Below are positions 12,361 through 23,210 of a DNA stretch of 64,000 bases, piece by piece. Origin of the DNA: Dicyema japonicum (lineage: Eukaryota; Dicyemida; Rhombozoa; Dicyemidae); assembly GCA_011109175.1 (NCBI GenBank), contig RDEW01000059.1:186001-250000 (forward strand), written 5' to 3'. The notes beneath the pieces were generated by a model that ran no database searches, had not been told where the DNA came from, and saw nothing but the letters and a program-made list of their open reading frames with translations. Position 1 is the first letter of the stretch. The number at the start of each line of letters is the position of its first letter. Position numbers and translations under genes: made by a program.

Positions 12361-13335
12361 CCATCAATATTCGGCATTGTAGGGACCACTATTGGAATAG
12401 GGATCCGTTTTGGATTCAGGCTAGGCATTGAGATTGTACAGAGAAGAGAGGTAAACATAATGACAGAGAAGTGGTCTACGGACAAAAAGAATATGATGCC
12501 GACACACTTGAAGATCCTAATCAGAAGGAATAATCTAAAGTGATCAAGTCTACGTCTTTGTACGGCCATTTTCTGAGGCATCAACAAGTCCCACGTGGAC
12601 ATAAAAGTACAATCATTTGAATCGCGACAAAAGTCATAGTGCTGGTTCAAAAAATAGTCAAAGTCATTTACTCGAAAATTATTATGCAAATTCTGTCAAA
12701 AAAGAGCAAACTGACCATAGTAAGCCCACAATCGACAATATGGTGATTACGTGGTAGGTCTTAGTAAAGCTCTTGTTGTCACATTCAGTGATCTACTAAA
12801 TCAGACAGAAAACTTTCATTGTATCATACGGACACAATTTTTGGGACCCCTTTAAAAGAAATAATAGTCTTTATGGGCAGTTCATTTTCGAACCAGTGCC
12901 CTGGGGGTCATTGGAAGCAAAAAATGACTAAGAAACGTTAAGTTATTCAAAACATTGATATTATCCCCCAATAAAGAATTATATCGAAAATAGCAATAAA
13001 GTGAATATTCTAAACCATCGAATATGAGGAAACTGAAGACATAGAAAGTGCCTTGAATCGCGTTTCATGTCTTTCATAAAAGGAATCCCCTCTTTTCAGT
13101 TGCAATCAAATATATTCAGAGGACATTGTAGCTTCTGAGTCAGGTACGCCTACTCAAATTTTGGGACAGGTTTGGATACTGTTCGTTTAAAGAACAGGAG
13201 ACTTGTCTATTCTCCCGTTTATAATAAAAATGTTTAATAATTAAATTTATTATCGATTTGGTTGGATTATCTCAACTAAGGCATGAATATAAAGTGCATC
13301 ATTTAAATTTACGTTAAAAAATCACGAATTTTAAA
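12361..13335. other. no gene recognised
   Basis: A minus-strand open stretch at 12315-12689 is hydrophobic in its middle but has no family resemblance. From 13200 the sequence becomes strongly AT-rich and leads into the 3' side of the PDZ gene. Confidence 0.35.
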
Positions 13336-13822
13336 TTATTTGTGCTTATTAAATTGAATTATGCTTTTCACCAGTTCTGTTTCTGGATTTGACTTCAAGT
13401 ACTTTTCTAGAAATGTTAGCGTGTCTGCCTGCAACTAATACTAAAAATACTCCATTTGACTTAATTTCTGGTTTTCTCTGGTTAACTTCTGTCTTTTCCA
13501 TTTCACTCACGAAAAATATTTTGATTTTTTCATCAAAAACTTTATTCTCTTTTTTTAAATTATTTTTTCTTTTCACTTCGACAGAAAATTCATTAGGCAG
13601 GTTTTTAATGAGAGATAATATTTGCTTATGGGACAAATTTTTGACTGGTTTGGAGTTTATTTCGACAATAATGTCGTTTTTGTTCAGTCCCGCGATATCT
13701 GCGGGGCTATTATCAGCCACATTTCCTATTTGATGAGTTTTCGTCAATCTGTGAGTAATTATTGACATCCCATAAAATTTTGAAGTTGACACCAGTTTTA
13801 CTACAGTTTCAAAATTGTTCAT
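13336..13822 (-). CDS. single-PDZ-domain protein, 154 aa, two exons
   Basis: Residues about 7-85 form one PDZ domain. It has a carboxylate-binding loop variant F-Y-G-M-S, the strand IGNVADNSPADIAGLNKND (the usual V-x-x-x-S-P-A-x-x-A-G-L-x-x-x-D pattern), IIVEINSKPV, and the final helix HKQILSLIKN with EFSVEVKR. PDZ domains bind C-terminal peptides of membrane receptors and channels; the spacing is closest to NHERF/PDZK1-type domains. A 22-nt GT-AG intron is predicted at 13429-13450. Removing it changes the frame so that the tail reads ADTLTFLEKYLKSNPETEL and onwards, ending at 13336. Without splicing an unrelated basic tail ending at 13349 would be made. The start codon at 13822 follows an in-frame stop, so the N-terminus is firm. 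No second PDZ or EB domain is present. Partner unknown. Confidence 0.8.
13429..13450 (-). other. 22-nt intron in the PDZ gene
   Basis: GT...AG interval, phase 0. It reads open without a stop, but its length is not a multiple of three, so retention shifts the frame and replaces the C-terminal 30 residues. The spliced tail looks like ordinary protein (helical, mixed charge); the retained one is rich in basic residues. Confidence 0.7.
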
Positions 13823-13859
13823 CTATATTTTTAAATTAATTAAAATTTTATTCGAACAG

Positions 13860-14325
13860 GTTAACCACTCTAAATAGTATATTTAAAACAAAAATTATTA
13901 AAATATAATTTAATAAGATTTGATGACAGCCAAAGAACACAAGAAGGTCTTTCAAACAATCTCAAGTTCAGATATCTAAAGTCTTCTAAGTCTACTATGA
14001 AGGGGGACAAGAGGTTACGACATGAAGTTTACTAGATACTAGTGCACTGAGACCTTCCTACCAATTGACCTCTAACTGGGCTAGAGTGTTTAATGCACTA
14101 TTTCAATCAGTCAAGAACAGTAAAAAACAACCTAGTGATAAATGAAAAGGAGAAAGGATGAGAACCCTCCGATTAAGCAGAAATTGAGAGAATCAAATTC
14201 ACGAATCGTTGTTGTTTTTTTAGAATTTGAATAAATTAAAGAATACAATTAATTAATATTTTAGTTAAATTATATTTTAAATATTTAAATTTACAGTAAA
14301 AAATAACTCCATAGTTACATTTCAT
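13860..14325. other. intergenic region between divergent PDZ and LRP2BP-like genes
   Basis: About 0.5 kb separates the two divergently transcribed genes and presumably holds both promoters. The ends are AT-rich; the middle (13920-14180) is more balanced. I see no TATA box or other element that I can assign with confidence. Confidence 0.35.
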
Positions 14326-15428
14326 ATGGAACCTCTTGTCTATCCAATCACGTCGACAAACAAATAAAATTTGCCAAAAAAGAATCATTTTTGCTATCTT
14401 TGATTAAAAAGGGAGACTATGAGTATTTTTTCGACCTTGGACAGCTGTATTTTGAAAATGCATATTTTAATAATTTAACGTGAATAGGAAAAGTACGAAA
14501 ATGCAAAGAACATGTTCGAGAATGGTTGCAGTCACGATCTCCAGGCCAAATACCAACTGGCCATATTCCACTGGTGTGGTCTGGACGGACAAACTGACAG
14601 AGTTTCATATAAATTGTTTATTTTTAGACCACTGGATTGGATCTAATGAAGCAAATCGCTGAATCAGACTCTTGCAAAGATTTCAAGAAAGTTCAGACAA
14701 TAAGGGCCGCCCAATACAATGTAGGACTCGCTTATCTCTATGGTGTTGGAGTGGACAGTGATCCTGAAGAAGCCATAAAGTTAAAATGATTGTAACTTAA
14801 GGTTTTTCGAAATGTCCTCTGATAAAGGATCACCTCAAGGTTGTCGCTTGGCCCAAACTACCTTGGGGTTTCTTTACTCAGACTTGAAACACGACTCCTT
14901 GAATTTGAGAAAAGCATTCGAATGCCATTCCGATGCATGCGGACAGGGCAGTCTTGAGTCACAAGGTTAAAGGTTCTCATAAAAAGGCATTCTTGGCGCC
15001 ATGTATTTGTTCGGGTTCGGCATTCCTGCAAATTTAGAAAAGGCCATGATTTGTTTGAGGGAAGCCTCCAGTCGAGGAAGCATATTTGCTAGAGGACTAC
15101 TAATAACGTGTTATTTTCAGTACGGACTCAATCAAAGTGCCATAAAGCTGGGCAAAGAGTTAAATTTGCAAATATCTTAGAATTTACAAAATACAGGAAG
15201 ATAGTCTTGCTCACTTATCCTCGGAGACTGAATGTTGTGTTCCTCTAATCAAACGAGGAATCTGTTTTGGTGCGTTCTCTATGGCCCGATATCATCAAAA
15301 ATGTGGGGATGAGTCGTTGGTCGGAAATTATTATTCAAAGGTGACCAGCATTTTCAACAAAGGCAATCAAAATGGACCCTGATTTAAGCATAATGCTTTA
15401 CAGAGCGTCACAATTCGGGTACATTTAG
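14326..15428 (+). CDS. LRP2BP: LRP2-binding-protein-like Sel1-repeat protein, at least seven exons
   Basis: The spliced translation follows vertebrate LRP2BP almost without gaps. It has a first Sel1/TPR-like unit DLGQLYFEN...YENAKNMFENG; then YQLAIFHWCGLDG, GLDLMKQIAES, AAQYNVGLAYLYGVGV, SPQGCRLAQTTLGFLYSD, RKAFECHSDACGQGSLESQG, ILGAMYLFGFGIPANLEKA and CLREASSRGS; and finally GICFGAFSMARYHQKCGDE with a C-terminal YYSKAIKMDPDLS. LRP2BP is a cytoplasmic solenoid reported to bind the tail of megalin. Introns are at 14460-14487 (a GC-AG intron of 28 nt), 14602-14627 (26), 14780-14801 (22), 14966-14986 (21), 15159-15180 (22) and 15341-15362 (22). The stop is at 15426-15428. The first exon is unresolved: an ATG at 14326 is out of frame with the repeat region, so one more intron or a more distal start is needed. 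The gene converges on the KCNH gene with 55 bases between stops. Confidence 0.85.
14460..14487 (+). other. 28-nt GC-AG intron in the LRP2BP-like gene
   Basis: The only way to join GQLYFEN to EKYENAKNMFENG in frame is to remove an interval that begins GC and ends AG. The joined product has exactly the same residue count as the human protein across this region. No GT donor is available nearby: the only GT lies 8 nt before the acceptor. Confidence 0.7.
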
Positions 15429-15483
15429 GCATAACATTCTAATTTATTAATATTTTCAAATTTGTAAGTCATAACGAAAATAA

Positions 15484-17760
15484 TTAGTTTCTGTATTTTT
15501 CAATAATTTCCATCAACGAGGCAATCTCGCTATTAACCCTACGCGCCGATTCCACCAACGAATCAATGTTGCTCTCGATCTCGCTCGACAAACCGGGACG
15601 ATCTGCGAAAATGCCAATGTTTGATACTCTTGTAGTGCGCTTCTAACTTTAACGGTAAACTTACTTTGACGCAAATGTCGAATGTCGTCTTAAACTGCTG
15701 CAGTTGGCTCTCGAGAAGGTGATTCTTTCTGAAAATCAACTTTAGCTTGTCCGTGTCAATAAATTTCATTTTTGTGTACGTCATCGACTTTACTAAATGA
15801 GTTGAGAAGACATCCTCCTCCACATTTAGAATATTCCTGCCGAATGTACTCCCCTCGTCTACAACGTGCTGTAATTTCTTACCTAAAATGGCTGTTATGT
15901 GCTTTCCGTCAAAAATTTCCACTGCTCCGGAAATTATGAAAAATATGTGGGAGACTTTTTCGTTTACTTCGAAAATTATATCTCTTGGTGCCGCGTAGTA
16001 GGTTTCGAAGCACGTGGCAATTGTTTGTAGCATTTTGAGCTCGATTTGTTGGAAAAATGAATTTTTTTCAAATATACACCGATGCATATTAAAGTATATT
16101 TCGCTTTGGAGACTTTTCGGGAGACATTTGATAATCTTTAAATCACTACTGGTGGATAACCTTTTCTGTTTTGATCCCCTTTTCGGTCGTCCACTGGGTG
16201 AGCATATATTCCTGTACTCGCACACTTAACGTCTTGGGGATCTCGTGAATAAGCAAGAACTCTTTGACATTCCTCATCATATTGTGGTATCTGGCTGTCG
16301 TCGAATATATCCTGGCGTAGATATTCGTTATATTTCCGAATATTGAGGCGTACATGAGGGCTGAAACAATAAAACTTGTGTTACATCCAATAATCATCAT
16401 GAAAATGGTGAATAACTTTTCGTTGAAGGTATTGGGGGCGATATTCCCAAATCCAATGCTGGTCATGCAAGTAATCGTGTAGTAAATGGCTGAAATGTAG
16501 GAGTTTGACCAGTCATCACTGTCTTGTATCATCAGTAACCCAAACAACCATAGTTGGTGGTCCTCTTCAATTCACTAAGCCACCCAAACGTTATGTTATT
16601 GGACATGTCAGTGACTCCAATGGAATACCAAATACAAGCGAGCCAATGAGCCACCAATATGAAGATGAATATTAATATTATCAGAATTATTCCCCCGAGC
16701 TCCATATATTGGCGCATTCTTCTCGTTAGTTTTAGTAGTCGGGCCATTTTTCCAATTTTTAAAATCGAAAATAATTGAGGGAACTAAACAATCTCAAATG
16801 ATACCTTCTGTGAGTAATTCGTCTGAATGTAGTCGATTAAGTGGTAAGGCAGAAATGATATTAAGTCAATGATAAAGTAGGTCTTTAGGTATTTGTTGCA
16901 AATCATCTTGGGGTTGGTGACTATTTTCCCGGCCTCGTTCACGTAAGTTGTTCGAAAACTGGAAACCAAGTCGATGAAGAATAAAGTATCAATGATCAGT
17001 TCGGCGATTGTGATAGTTGAGGATATTTTCATAGTAAAGGACACATAGAAGGGGACGACGACAGCAGTGTAAAATATCAAAAGTAGAATGAGTGAATCCC
17101 ACGCTAGTTTTAGCTTAGAATTATGAAATATTATGAATTTTCCGATTTTCTGTTTTTCCGACGTATATCTAGGCAATCTCTCTTCCACAAAAGTCATCTG
17201 GGCTTAGCAAAACGTTACTTTGCAATGATCGTTCATCTGTTTCTCAAACCTTGAACGTCTCAAAATGTTCTCTAATAATACAGATACTCTACTACTATTC
17301 AGTGAGTGGAGACTCTTGATTTTGTTGAAGATTATAATATATAATATTGGCACGTCATTTTCGTCAAATATGGGGGAGACTTCCAGGGAGACCAATAACT
17401 TTATTTCTATCCATGCATGATTAGTCATACCATGTTTTGCGTAAAGTGTTATGTTGATATTGCTGCTTATATTTTCTTGCAGGTTAAGCTGAATTTGTTT
17501 GATTTTTGTGCATTCCGTTTCAGGTCCGTTGATAAAGCCGCTAAATATGCTTTTTCTTATAATCTCTTCCTTGTTGTACTTGAAAAGTTGACTAAATTTG
17601 TCATTGCAGTACACAATTGGGAATCCACTCATGTTTTGATTTCCGAGAAAAAATGTGAGATCTTGAATATTATTTTCTAATATGGACAACTTTTATTGTT
17701 TATTATTTTATCCAAAAATGTGTTTTGTGGGGACCTATAACCCGTAGAATAATTGTTCAT
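15484..17760 (-). CDS. EAG-type voltage-gated potassium channel, 694 aa, nine exons
   Basis: The N-terminus (start at 17760) carries the EAG signature PQNTFLDKI of the PAS cap. A PAS domain follows with PIVYCNDKFSQLFKYNKEE. Then come S1 (ILLLIFYTAVVVPFYVSF), S2-S3 (IIDTLFFIDLVSSFRTTYV, YFIIDLISFLPY), a positively charged S4 (LKIGKMARLLKLTRRMRQY), S5 (FILVAHWLACIWYSIG), the selectivity filter SIGFGN and S6 with SIFGNIT. The C-terminus has a C-linker and a cyclic-nucleotide-binding homology domain (VSHIFFIISGAVEIFDGKHITAIL) and ends in a heptad-like helix, the probable tetramerisation coil. Family members conduct K+ on depolarisation at the plasma membrane. Introns: 17662-17690 (29), 17198-17218 (21), 16784-16804 (21), 16523-16548 (26), 16361-16384 (24), 16136-16160 (25), 15859-15882 (24), 15643-15664 (22). 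The spliced length is exactly 695 codons. The tail is much shorter than in vertebrate EAG channels. Closest to KCNH1/5 by the PAS cap and linker. Confidence 0.93.
16361..16384 (-). other. 24-nt stop-free intron inside S6 of the EAG channel
   Basis: GT...AG interval, phase 1, length divisible by three and without a stop. Spliced, the sequence reads MMIIGSLMYASIFGN as in other EAG channels; retained, it would insert eight residues (reading CNTSFIVS) next to the S6 glycine hinge. It would be missed by any gene finder that relies on open frames. Confidence 0.75.
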
Positions 17761-18175
17761 TGTGGACTACTCCTTAGTAATTTTGATTATACTCAAAATA
17801 TAAGGGCTTAAATAATATTGATCACTAATTACTATAAATTTACAATGGCCATTTAACTCTTACGGATTAAATATACGTCAAGTTGTATTATTTCAATCAA
17901 TCATTATCATTTATAAATTAACTTTGATGGATCCTCATATCGACTATCTTTCACAAGATCATCTGTCTCTTGCTTTCTTCACTATCCTCCAAGTCTTAAT
18001 AAATTAAATTGTTATCCCAGCTTTGCTAGATGTACGAACTAGGTAGCTCCCAAAGATCATGCACTTTCACATTGGGATCTAGTGGCCCAGGATAAGTAGA
18101 GAGATCACGAACCAGGGATGATGATGTCCACATAAAGTGAATCAGATTCTGAAACGTTGATCTCTGGAGGTCAGC
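17761..18175. other. intergenic region upstream of the EAG channel
   Basis: AT-rich, with no gene recognised. It should contain the EAG promoter, since the channel start codon is at 17760. Confidence 0.35.
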
Positions 18176-18179
18176 GGCC

Positions 18180-18475
18180 AGGTTGTTGTCTCCAAGGTCC
18201 CGTTTATTTACTTATTAACCTCAGGCTTACAGTCACAACTAATTAATCCAAGGAAGGAACCCAAAGGAGAACATCTACTTGTGCCGATCAAATCAATCCT
18301 CAATACTCCATTACAGACTTCCAAGAGAGGTGGAAAATAGTTCTCCTTCCATTTTCATCACACATCCTACCGTCTCAGAACTCAATTCATTCTTAGGTGG
18401 AGAGTGTTCATAATGGCAATCTTCAGCAGTGGAGTTGGTCAGGGGAATGAATACTAAACTAATTTGCTAACCCTT
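18180..18475. repeat. dispersed repeat family 3
   Basis: Colinear with 55085-55400. Shared landmarks are 'aactaattaatccaagg' versus 'aactaactaatccaagg', 'aaaggagaacatct' versus 'aaaggaggacatct', then 'gagaggtgga', 'cttccattttcatc' versus 'cttccatttttgtc', and a final 'ggtcaggg'. About 300 bp, non-coding, orientation unknown. Confidence 0.65.
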
Positions 18476-18530
18476 AAATTAAAAAAATAATTGTTAGTGG
18501 TTTAAACCAAATAAATCAATAAACCATAAT

Positions 18531-20522
18531 TTATAGTTCATTATCTATTTCAGTCGTGTTGGAATGAGTTGATTCATTTTCTAGGGAATACAAAAATTCG
18601 AATAAATTCTGTTTATCAAACTCCATCGAAAAAGTATGCATGGAATTGTCTGAATAATAAATGATGATGGGACTCGTCACCAAATACGGATAAAATGATG
18701 GATGAGGATCGTTGGTTGAAATATCCATTTCTCCAAAGGCTATCTGACTTATTTCATATTCTCTCGCAAATTTGCGGAAAATCTGCAGCGGAGCCTTTAT
18801 TGTTGGAGTGTAGGAATTATAGAAGAATAAAAGCCACTTTGTTTCGCTCATCAGAACAAACTAAAGTTAATTTTAATTTACTCTGTCGAAATTATCCCCC
18901 GTTAAAAAGTAACAGAATTCACGCCCTTCGTTTGAGTTCTTTGGCTTCTTCGATACTCTTTCCTCTTCCAGAAGTGAATTCATCAATGAAAGCCAGCAAC
19001 TTTGGTGTGTTCCAATCTTCAGTCGCTGGCATTACGTACCTTCTATTTTCTCCGTCAAGACATCCAAAGCCAAAGTCAGAGAAGTCCAATGAAACCCCAA
19101 AATTAAAAGCTCTCCGTTCGTCTTGAATCCCGGGAATACTATAACCGAATGAAATATCGGGTCTTTTCCGTGCAATATTGATAATATTTTTACGGAAATA
19201 TTCGGTTGCTAACAATAACAAATAAAATACTATCATAATTCTCCCTATTCCACGAGACCTCGAATATAAAGAGACAAAAAGGCCTTCTCCAAAACATCAA
19301 GTTTGAGTTCTTTGTTGTTACTTGTCCCACTAAAACAGGCAAATGTTTGTTGACAAATTCCTCGATAAATTCCGCCGTGAAATCACCCTAAACGTGTAAA
19401 TTTGACCGTCTAACGGAAAACGCATAATATTTAGGGGATCCTTCAATATAAGACCCACGTGGGATGAACATGATAAGACCAGGATGGCTTACTCCAAATT
19501 TTTTCTCAGTAGATAAATCATTGGTGAAACACGTGAATATCAGACCCGATTTTTGTTGCTAAATAAAAAATCAAATCAACTGAAATTGACGAATTCGTCG
19601 AAATATTTGTCCCTCTCTGTGAAATACCCCAAAATTATGAATTCGGAGAACATCAGATTGCTGGTCACCCTTTCAATATTTTCCACAAAAGGGACAAGCT
19701 CCTTTGAGGGGTTCAAATAAGCCCGAATACATTCGACAAGTTCTAGTGACTTAGATGATTAAATACCGTTATATTGCGCATATCCGTTAGGGGAACATCC
19801 ATAAAGTCGTCCTCCCACGGAAAGCCTGAAATCTGGAAAATATGTGACTCCAAATTTTTTAATGATGTTTTTTTCGACATTGTCCACTGAGACAAACTTG
19901 AGGTTAGGGTAGTTATCCCGCAATATTTCATAGGTCTTTTCGAATGAGGGCCTCGAAAGTCGACAAGGCTGGCAGCTACCAAAAACGCTATATTTCTACT
20001 TCTCCATATAAAAGTAGAAAAATATGGTCTCATAATTAGCCACAAAGTCCTCAAAGTCGGCATCCCGAAGACTGCGGATCTTATGTTGAGTATCGTTCGT
20101 CAGAATCCGGTTGACAAATCGATTAATGCCTAAAGTTGTTAGTTTCAATACTTTCTATTTCCAAAACACCCTGGAAATCGTGCTTATTCGAATATGCGTA
20201 CATTCTGAGAACTGGAAGATTTTGGAAATTTTCCCGCCGATAAAAAACCACGTCGAAAAAAACGTCGAGTTTGTAAGAGTCAACGTTCTTTATAGATTTT
20301 TGTAAATTTTCCACGAATTCCATGATTTTTCGACACTCATGTGACTCGCATCTCAAATCAGTTATAAGCAAACCTCGAAGAGTAGATCAAAACGAGAGCA
20401 GGGGATGTTAGGTCATTCAAAAACTCAGCGTTAATACTTTGCAGGACATCTCCCTGAGCTTATAGTAATTAAAAATAATTACAAAATGCGGTTAGAAGCA
20501 AAAAGGACACGAAAAAAATCAT
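18531..20522 (-). CDS. PDIA4: PDIA4/ERp72-like protein disulfide isomerase with degenerate active sites, 580 aa, eleven exons
   Basis: A signal peptide (MIFFVSFLLLTAFS, start at 20522) precedes five thioredoxin-fold domains in the ERp72 order a0-a-b-b'-a'. In a0 the CGHC box is replaced by RCESHEC. In a it is CQPC (MENCQPCRLSRP). Domain b begins near ELVECIRAYLNPSKEL. Domain b' contains LPVLVGQ...FWRRPFCLFIFEVSWNRENYD and TEYFRKNIINIARK, colinear with vertebrate ERp72. In a' the active site is NSYTPTIK with no cysteine. The protein ends in EIDNEL, a possible but unusual KDEL-like retrieval signal. Introns: 20459-20482 (24), 20352-20373 (22), 20130-20151 (22), 19976-19999 (24), 19743-19766 (24), 19559-19590 (32), 19388-19414 (27), 19209-19230 (22), 18926-18956 (31), 18861-18881 (21). 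Spliced length is exactly 581 codons. The family catalyses disulfide exchange in the ER lumen; here probably one redox-active domain remains. Confidence 0.9.
20352..20373 (-). other. 22-nt intron in PDIA4, typical example
   Basis: GT...AG, phase 2. It separates VLIYSS from the a0 active-site region CESHEC. Without removal, a stop interrupts the domain immediately. It is one of ten introns in this gene, all 21-32 nt long. Confidence 0.8.
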
Positions 20523-21055
20523 TATTGCTAAGATTTTATACGTTTATTTAGAAATTAGGGTTTCCAACCAAAATTAGCAAAATAATTCAATTATTATTAT
20601 TTTTAATACAAAAATCAAAAGTGTAAATATTTGGATGGGATTGTCAGCAATTACTGCAAACATCTTGATGCTGGAATGTCCTGCGAAAGCCTATATACAG
20701 ATTGTCACCACTAAGAAGACAGCAGAGAGTATTCTTAATGGATTTAGAGATGAAGTGGTTATTGTGGAAGACGAACACCAAGCAGAGGTGATATGGCTGC
20801 TTAAAGAGGCCGGGGTCTCCTAACTGCCTTTCCTTTAATTTGTAGGTGATTTTGATTTAAATAAACTCATGTAGACCGATCACCTAAGAACGAAGAACCG
20901 TCAACCTCTGATACCCATCGAAGAGAGGGTAGGCATTATGGAAGCAAATAAAGTTCTGTCCGTAATTATATAATAATGCTCTTACCAGACAGAACACACT
21001 TCAATTTAAGTAAATAGCAGTTATCAAAATAAATTTTATTTGATGATTGAATATT
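20523..21055. other. intergenic, one unassigned open frame
   Basis: A 62-codon plus-strand frame (20635-20823) is divergent from PDIA4 and reads EVVIVEDEHQAEVIWLLKEAG. Its composition is protein-like, but I recognise no family and found no convincing short introns around it. The rest is AT-rich. Confidence 0.35.
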
Positions 21056-21059
21056 AACG

Positions 21060-21230
21060 AGTAAATTAACTAATTATACGGATTTTAGTCCAGATTGCTG
21101 GTAATCCCTCTTCTCTTAGAAGAAGAGTGTGCCATAAACCCCCTGTTATTCTCCATCTCCACATTAGCTTCAATCGAAATATCTCTTTTAGAGTCCAATG
21201 GGCTGTCCTCACGGCATGAATAGCATAGCA
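21060..21230. repeat. dispersed repeat family 5
   Basis: Colinear with 39090-39260: 'ggtaatc', 'ttctcttagaagaa', 'tctccatctc' and 'tgtcctcacggcatg' appear in order in both. Non-coding. Confidence 0.55.
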
Positions 21231-21589
21231 GTTATCATAATTAGGGCGATTTTTATTTTGACTTTAAAAGTTCAAAATTTTGACTTTATGACAAATTTTT
21301 CTAGAAAAATTTTTTTAAATATAAAAAACTAATAAAAACTTTATTAAAATATAGAATAATGTAATACAAAACGTTTTCAGGTTATAAATTTAGGTCTTTA
21401 GATAGTAATTTACAATAATAAAAAACACGTGGAAGGGATTTTTCAAATACCCGTTGCACGGAGAAAAAGGTTGTTTTTCAAATGTTTTATTATAATTTTT
21501 ATAAATTAGCCGCGTGGCGCCATGTGGTGCTGCGTGGTTAATCAGTTAAAGTTTTTTGCTCGCTTGTCTTTTCCTCTTCTCTCTTCCTA

Positions 21590-21835
21590 ATAGAGTGGCG
21601 TCATGTGATCCACCTGTCTAGGTGACGCCCAGTGCCAGGCCGGCACGAAAAAGGATCATTTGCTCTTCCCCACTCCACTGGAGGGGTTTCCACAACTTCA
21701 TGTAATAGACGTCTTACCTTTGATGCTGATTCCGGATGGACTCTGTTTCTGTAAAAGTGGAAACTGGGTACACTTAATTAGTTGTTTATTTTAACTTCTT
21801 TCTCGGTGTATCCGGGGTTAATAAATAAATTATAA
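21590..21835 (+). repeat. dispersed repeat family 1 (SINE-like), longest copy
   Basis: Begins 'tggcgtcatgtgatccacc', continues with 'gacgcccagtgccaggccgg' and 'gatcatttgctcttcccca', and ends with 'cacttaattagttg' and 'ctcggtgtatccggggtta' before an AT tail. The inverse of the same landmarks is at 24860-25110; the 3' part alone is at 26625-26690 (+). Confidence 0.65.
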
Positions 21836-21919
21836 TAATTACTTTTAACTAATTAATTAAAAAATTATTAACAGCAAATCTAAATTTCAGATACTTTATA
21901 ATTCAGCATAAATCGTTAC

Positions 21920-23210
21920 TAAAATACAAATTTGTGATCTGTTAGCTCGTCTTCTACGGTGAAATAATCTTCTTCCGCCATCCTTACTAATATTGACATT
22001 GCTCTGTAGTTCATTTTGATAGACTGTTTTCAAGCTTCTTTTAATTAAAATTCCATTTCCATCAAAGCTTTTAGTTATTTTGAGTTCATTAAGATTTTTA
22101 CGATAATATTCAACAACTTTTTCTTTTGGTAAGAAATGTTCCAGCTTGTGGAGGCGGAGTTTAGCATCGTCCTAATGAATTGTTTGTACAATAAGGTAAG
22201 ACACTCCCTTAACTGGCCGTCCGAGTGGACAGCTATTAGTCGGAGGATGTTTAATTTTTGTTTTGCTGGGTGGAAAGTACTTCAACGTGTTTGTTAAAAC
22301 TGAATGGCGTGTCAAACGTGACTCCGAGGTCTGTGGTTAAATTCTCTCCGGTCAGTTGTAAAATTGTTAGAGACATCCTGTTTGTCACCATCCAATAAAA
22401 GAATAATTAAAAATGTCTTTGGACATTAAAAGAGACCAATTGAATGTTTATATCCATGGATGCAATAATGAGGTCATCGGCGTAGGGAATCGTTGCATGG
22501 GTCATTGGGGTGAGGTATAGGTTGATAAGTGATGGTGAGAGAACAGATCCCTGAAGGATACCATTTTGGAGGTAGCGGAATCGGTACATATGTGAATAAA
22601 AACATGTTTGATCCTGTCTGCCGGAAAGGAAGTTTGTGAGCCAGGAGTACCAAACTTGAGGGATATTTGATGAACTGATCTTGTTTAAGAGAACCACACT
22701 AGAAATGTAGCCAAACAATTTTGTCAGGTAGATTGAGGCCAGAAGAATTCTTTCGGGGGTTTAGAATTGTTAAAACCGTCAGCAATAAACTATGTCAAGC
22801 TGGATAGAAGGGAGGTTGTCGAATGAAGGAAACACAAGCCATGTTGTGATTTGGAAAGGTTGAGGTGGCCTGAAATCTCGTTCAAGACTATTCTTTCCAA
22901 AATCTTCGATACAACTGAGATAAAAGAAATAGATATTAGGAAGAAAGGGAGGGTAATCCTTGTTGTTTTTAAGTACAGGGATATTATCGATTCTTCCATA
23001 GCATAGGAATAAAAACGAGTTGATTGGGAATTCATAAATGGTCTTGAGAGCATTGAGCCGATACGTCCCAGGTGTTTCAAGTGGAGGTGGTGGTTGGACT
23101 CTCTTGGGTTGTATTGGAATATTACTGGTCTTGCAATAATGAGTCATCAAATCGTATACCGTACGGCAAAAGTCTTTAGGTCGGCCGATTTTATCAAGAG
23201 TCACACCATG
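21920..23210 (-). pseudogene. jockey/CR1-like non-LTR retrotransposon (family C), RT region, degenerate
   Basis: Minus-strand frames in order are: VYDLMTHY near 23150; FPINSFLFLCYGR; ISVVSKILERIVLNEISGHLNLSKSQHG, the classical 'P[IV]SLLxxxxKILExxxxxxLxxHL' block; a degraded second block YLTKLFGYIS; WYSWLTNFLSGRQ; NGILQGSVLSPSLINLYL; and PYADDLIIAS, the catalytic box. Then at about 22330-22250 comes LGVTFDTPFSFNKHV, the post-RT strand, with the remaining 3' region to 21920. Several frame changes show it is inactive. The endonuclease domain is missing, so the copy is 5'-truncated. It faces the G-alpha gene from upstream. Confidence 0.8.

Noticed and set aside
15563-16225. Stand-alone cyclic-nucleotide-binding protein
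   Set aside because: It is the 3' part of the EAG channel; a 25-nt intron at 16136-16160 joins it to the C-linker in frame.
20635-20823. 62-codon open frame upstream of PDIA4
   Set aside because: Protein-like composition but no family match, and no short introns that would extend it into a convincing gene.
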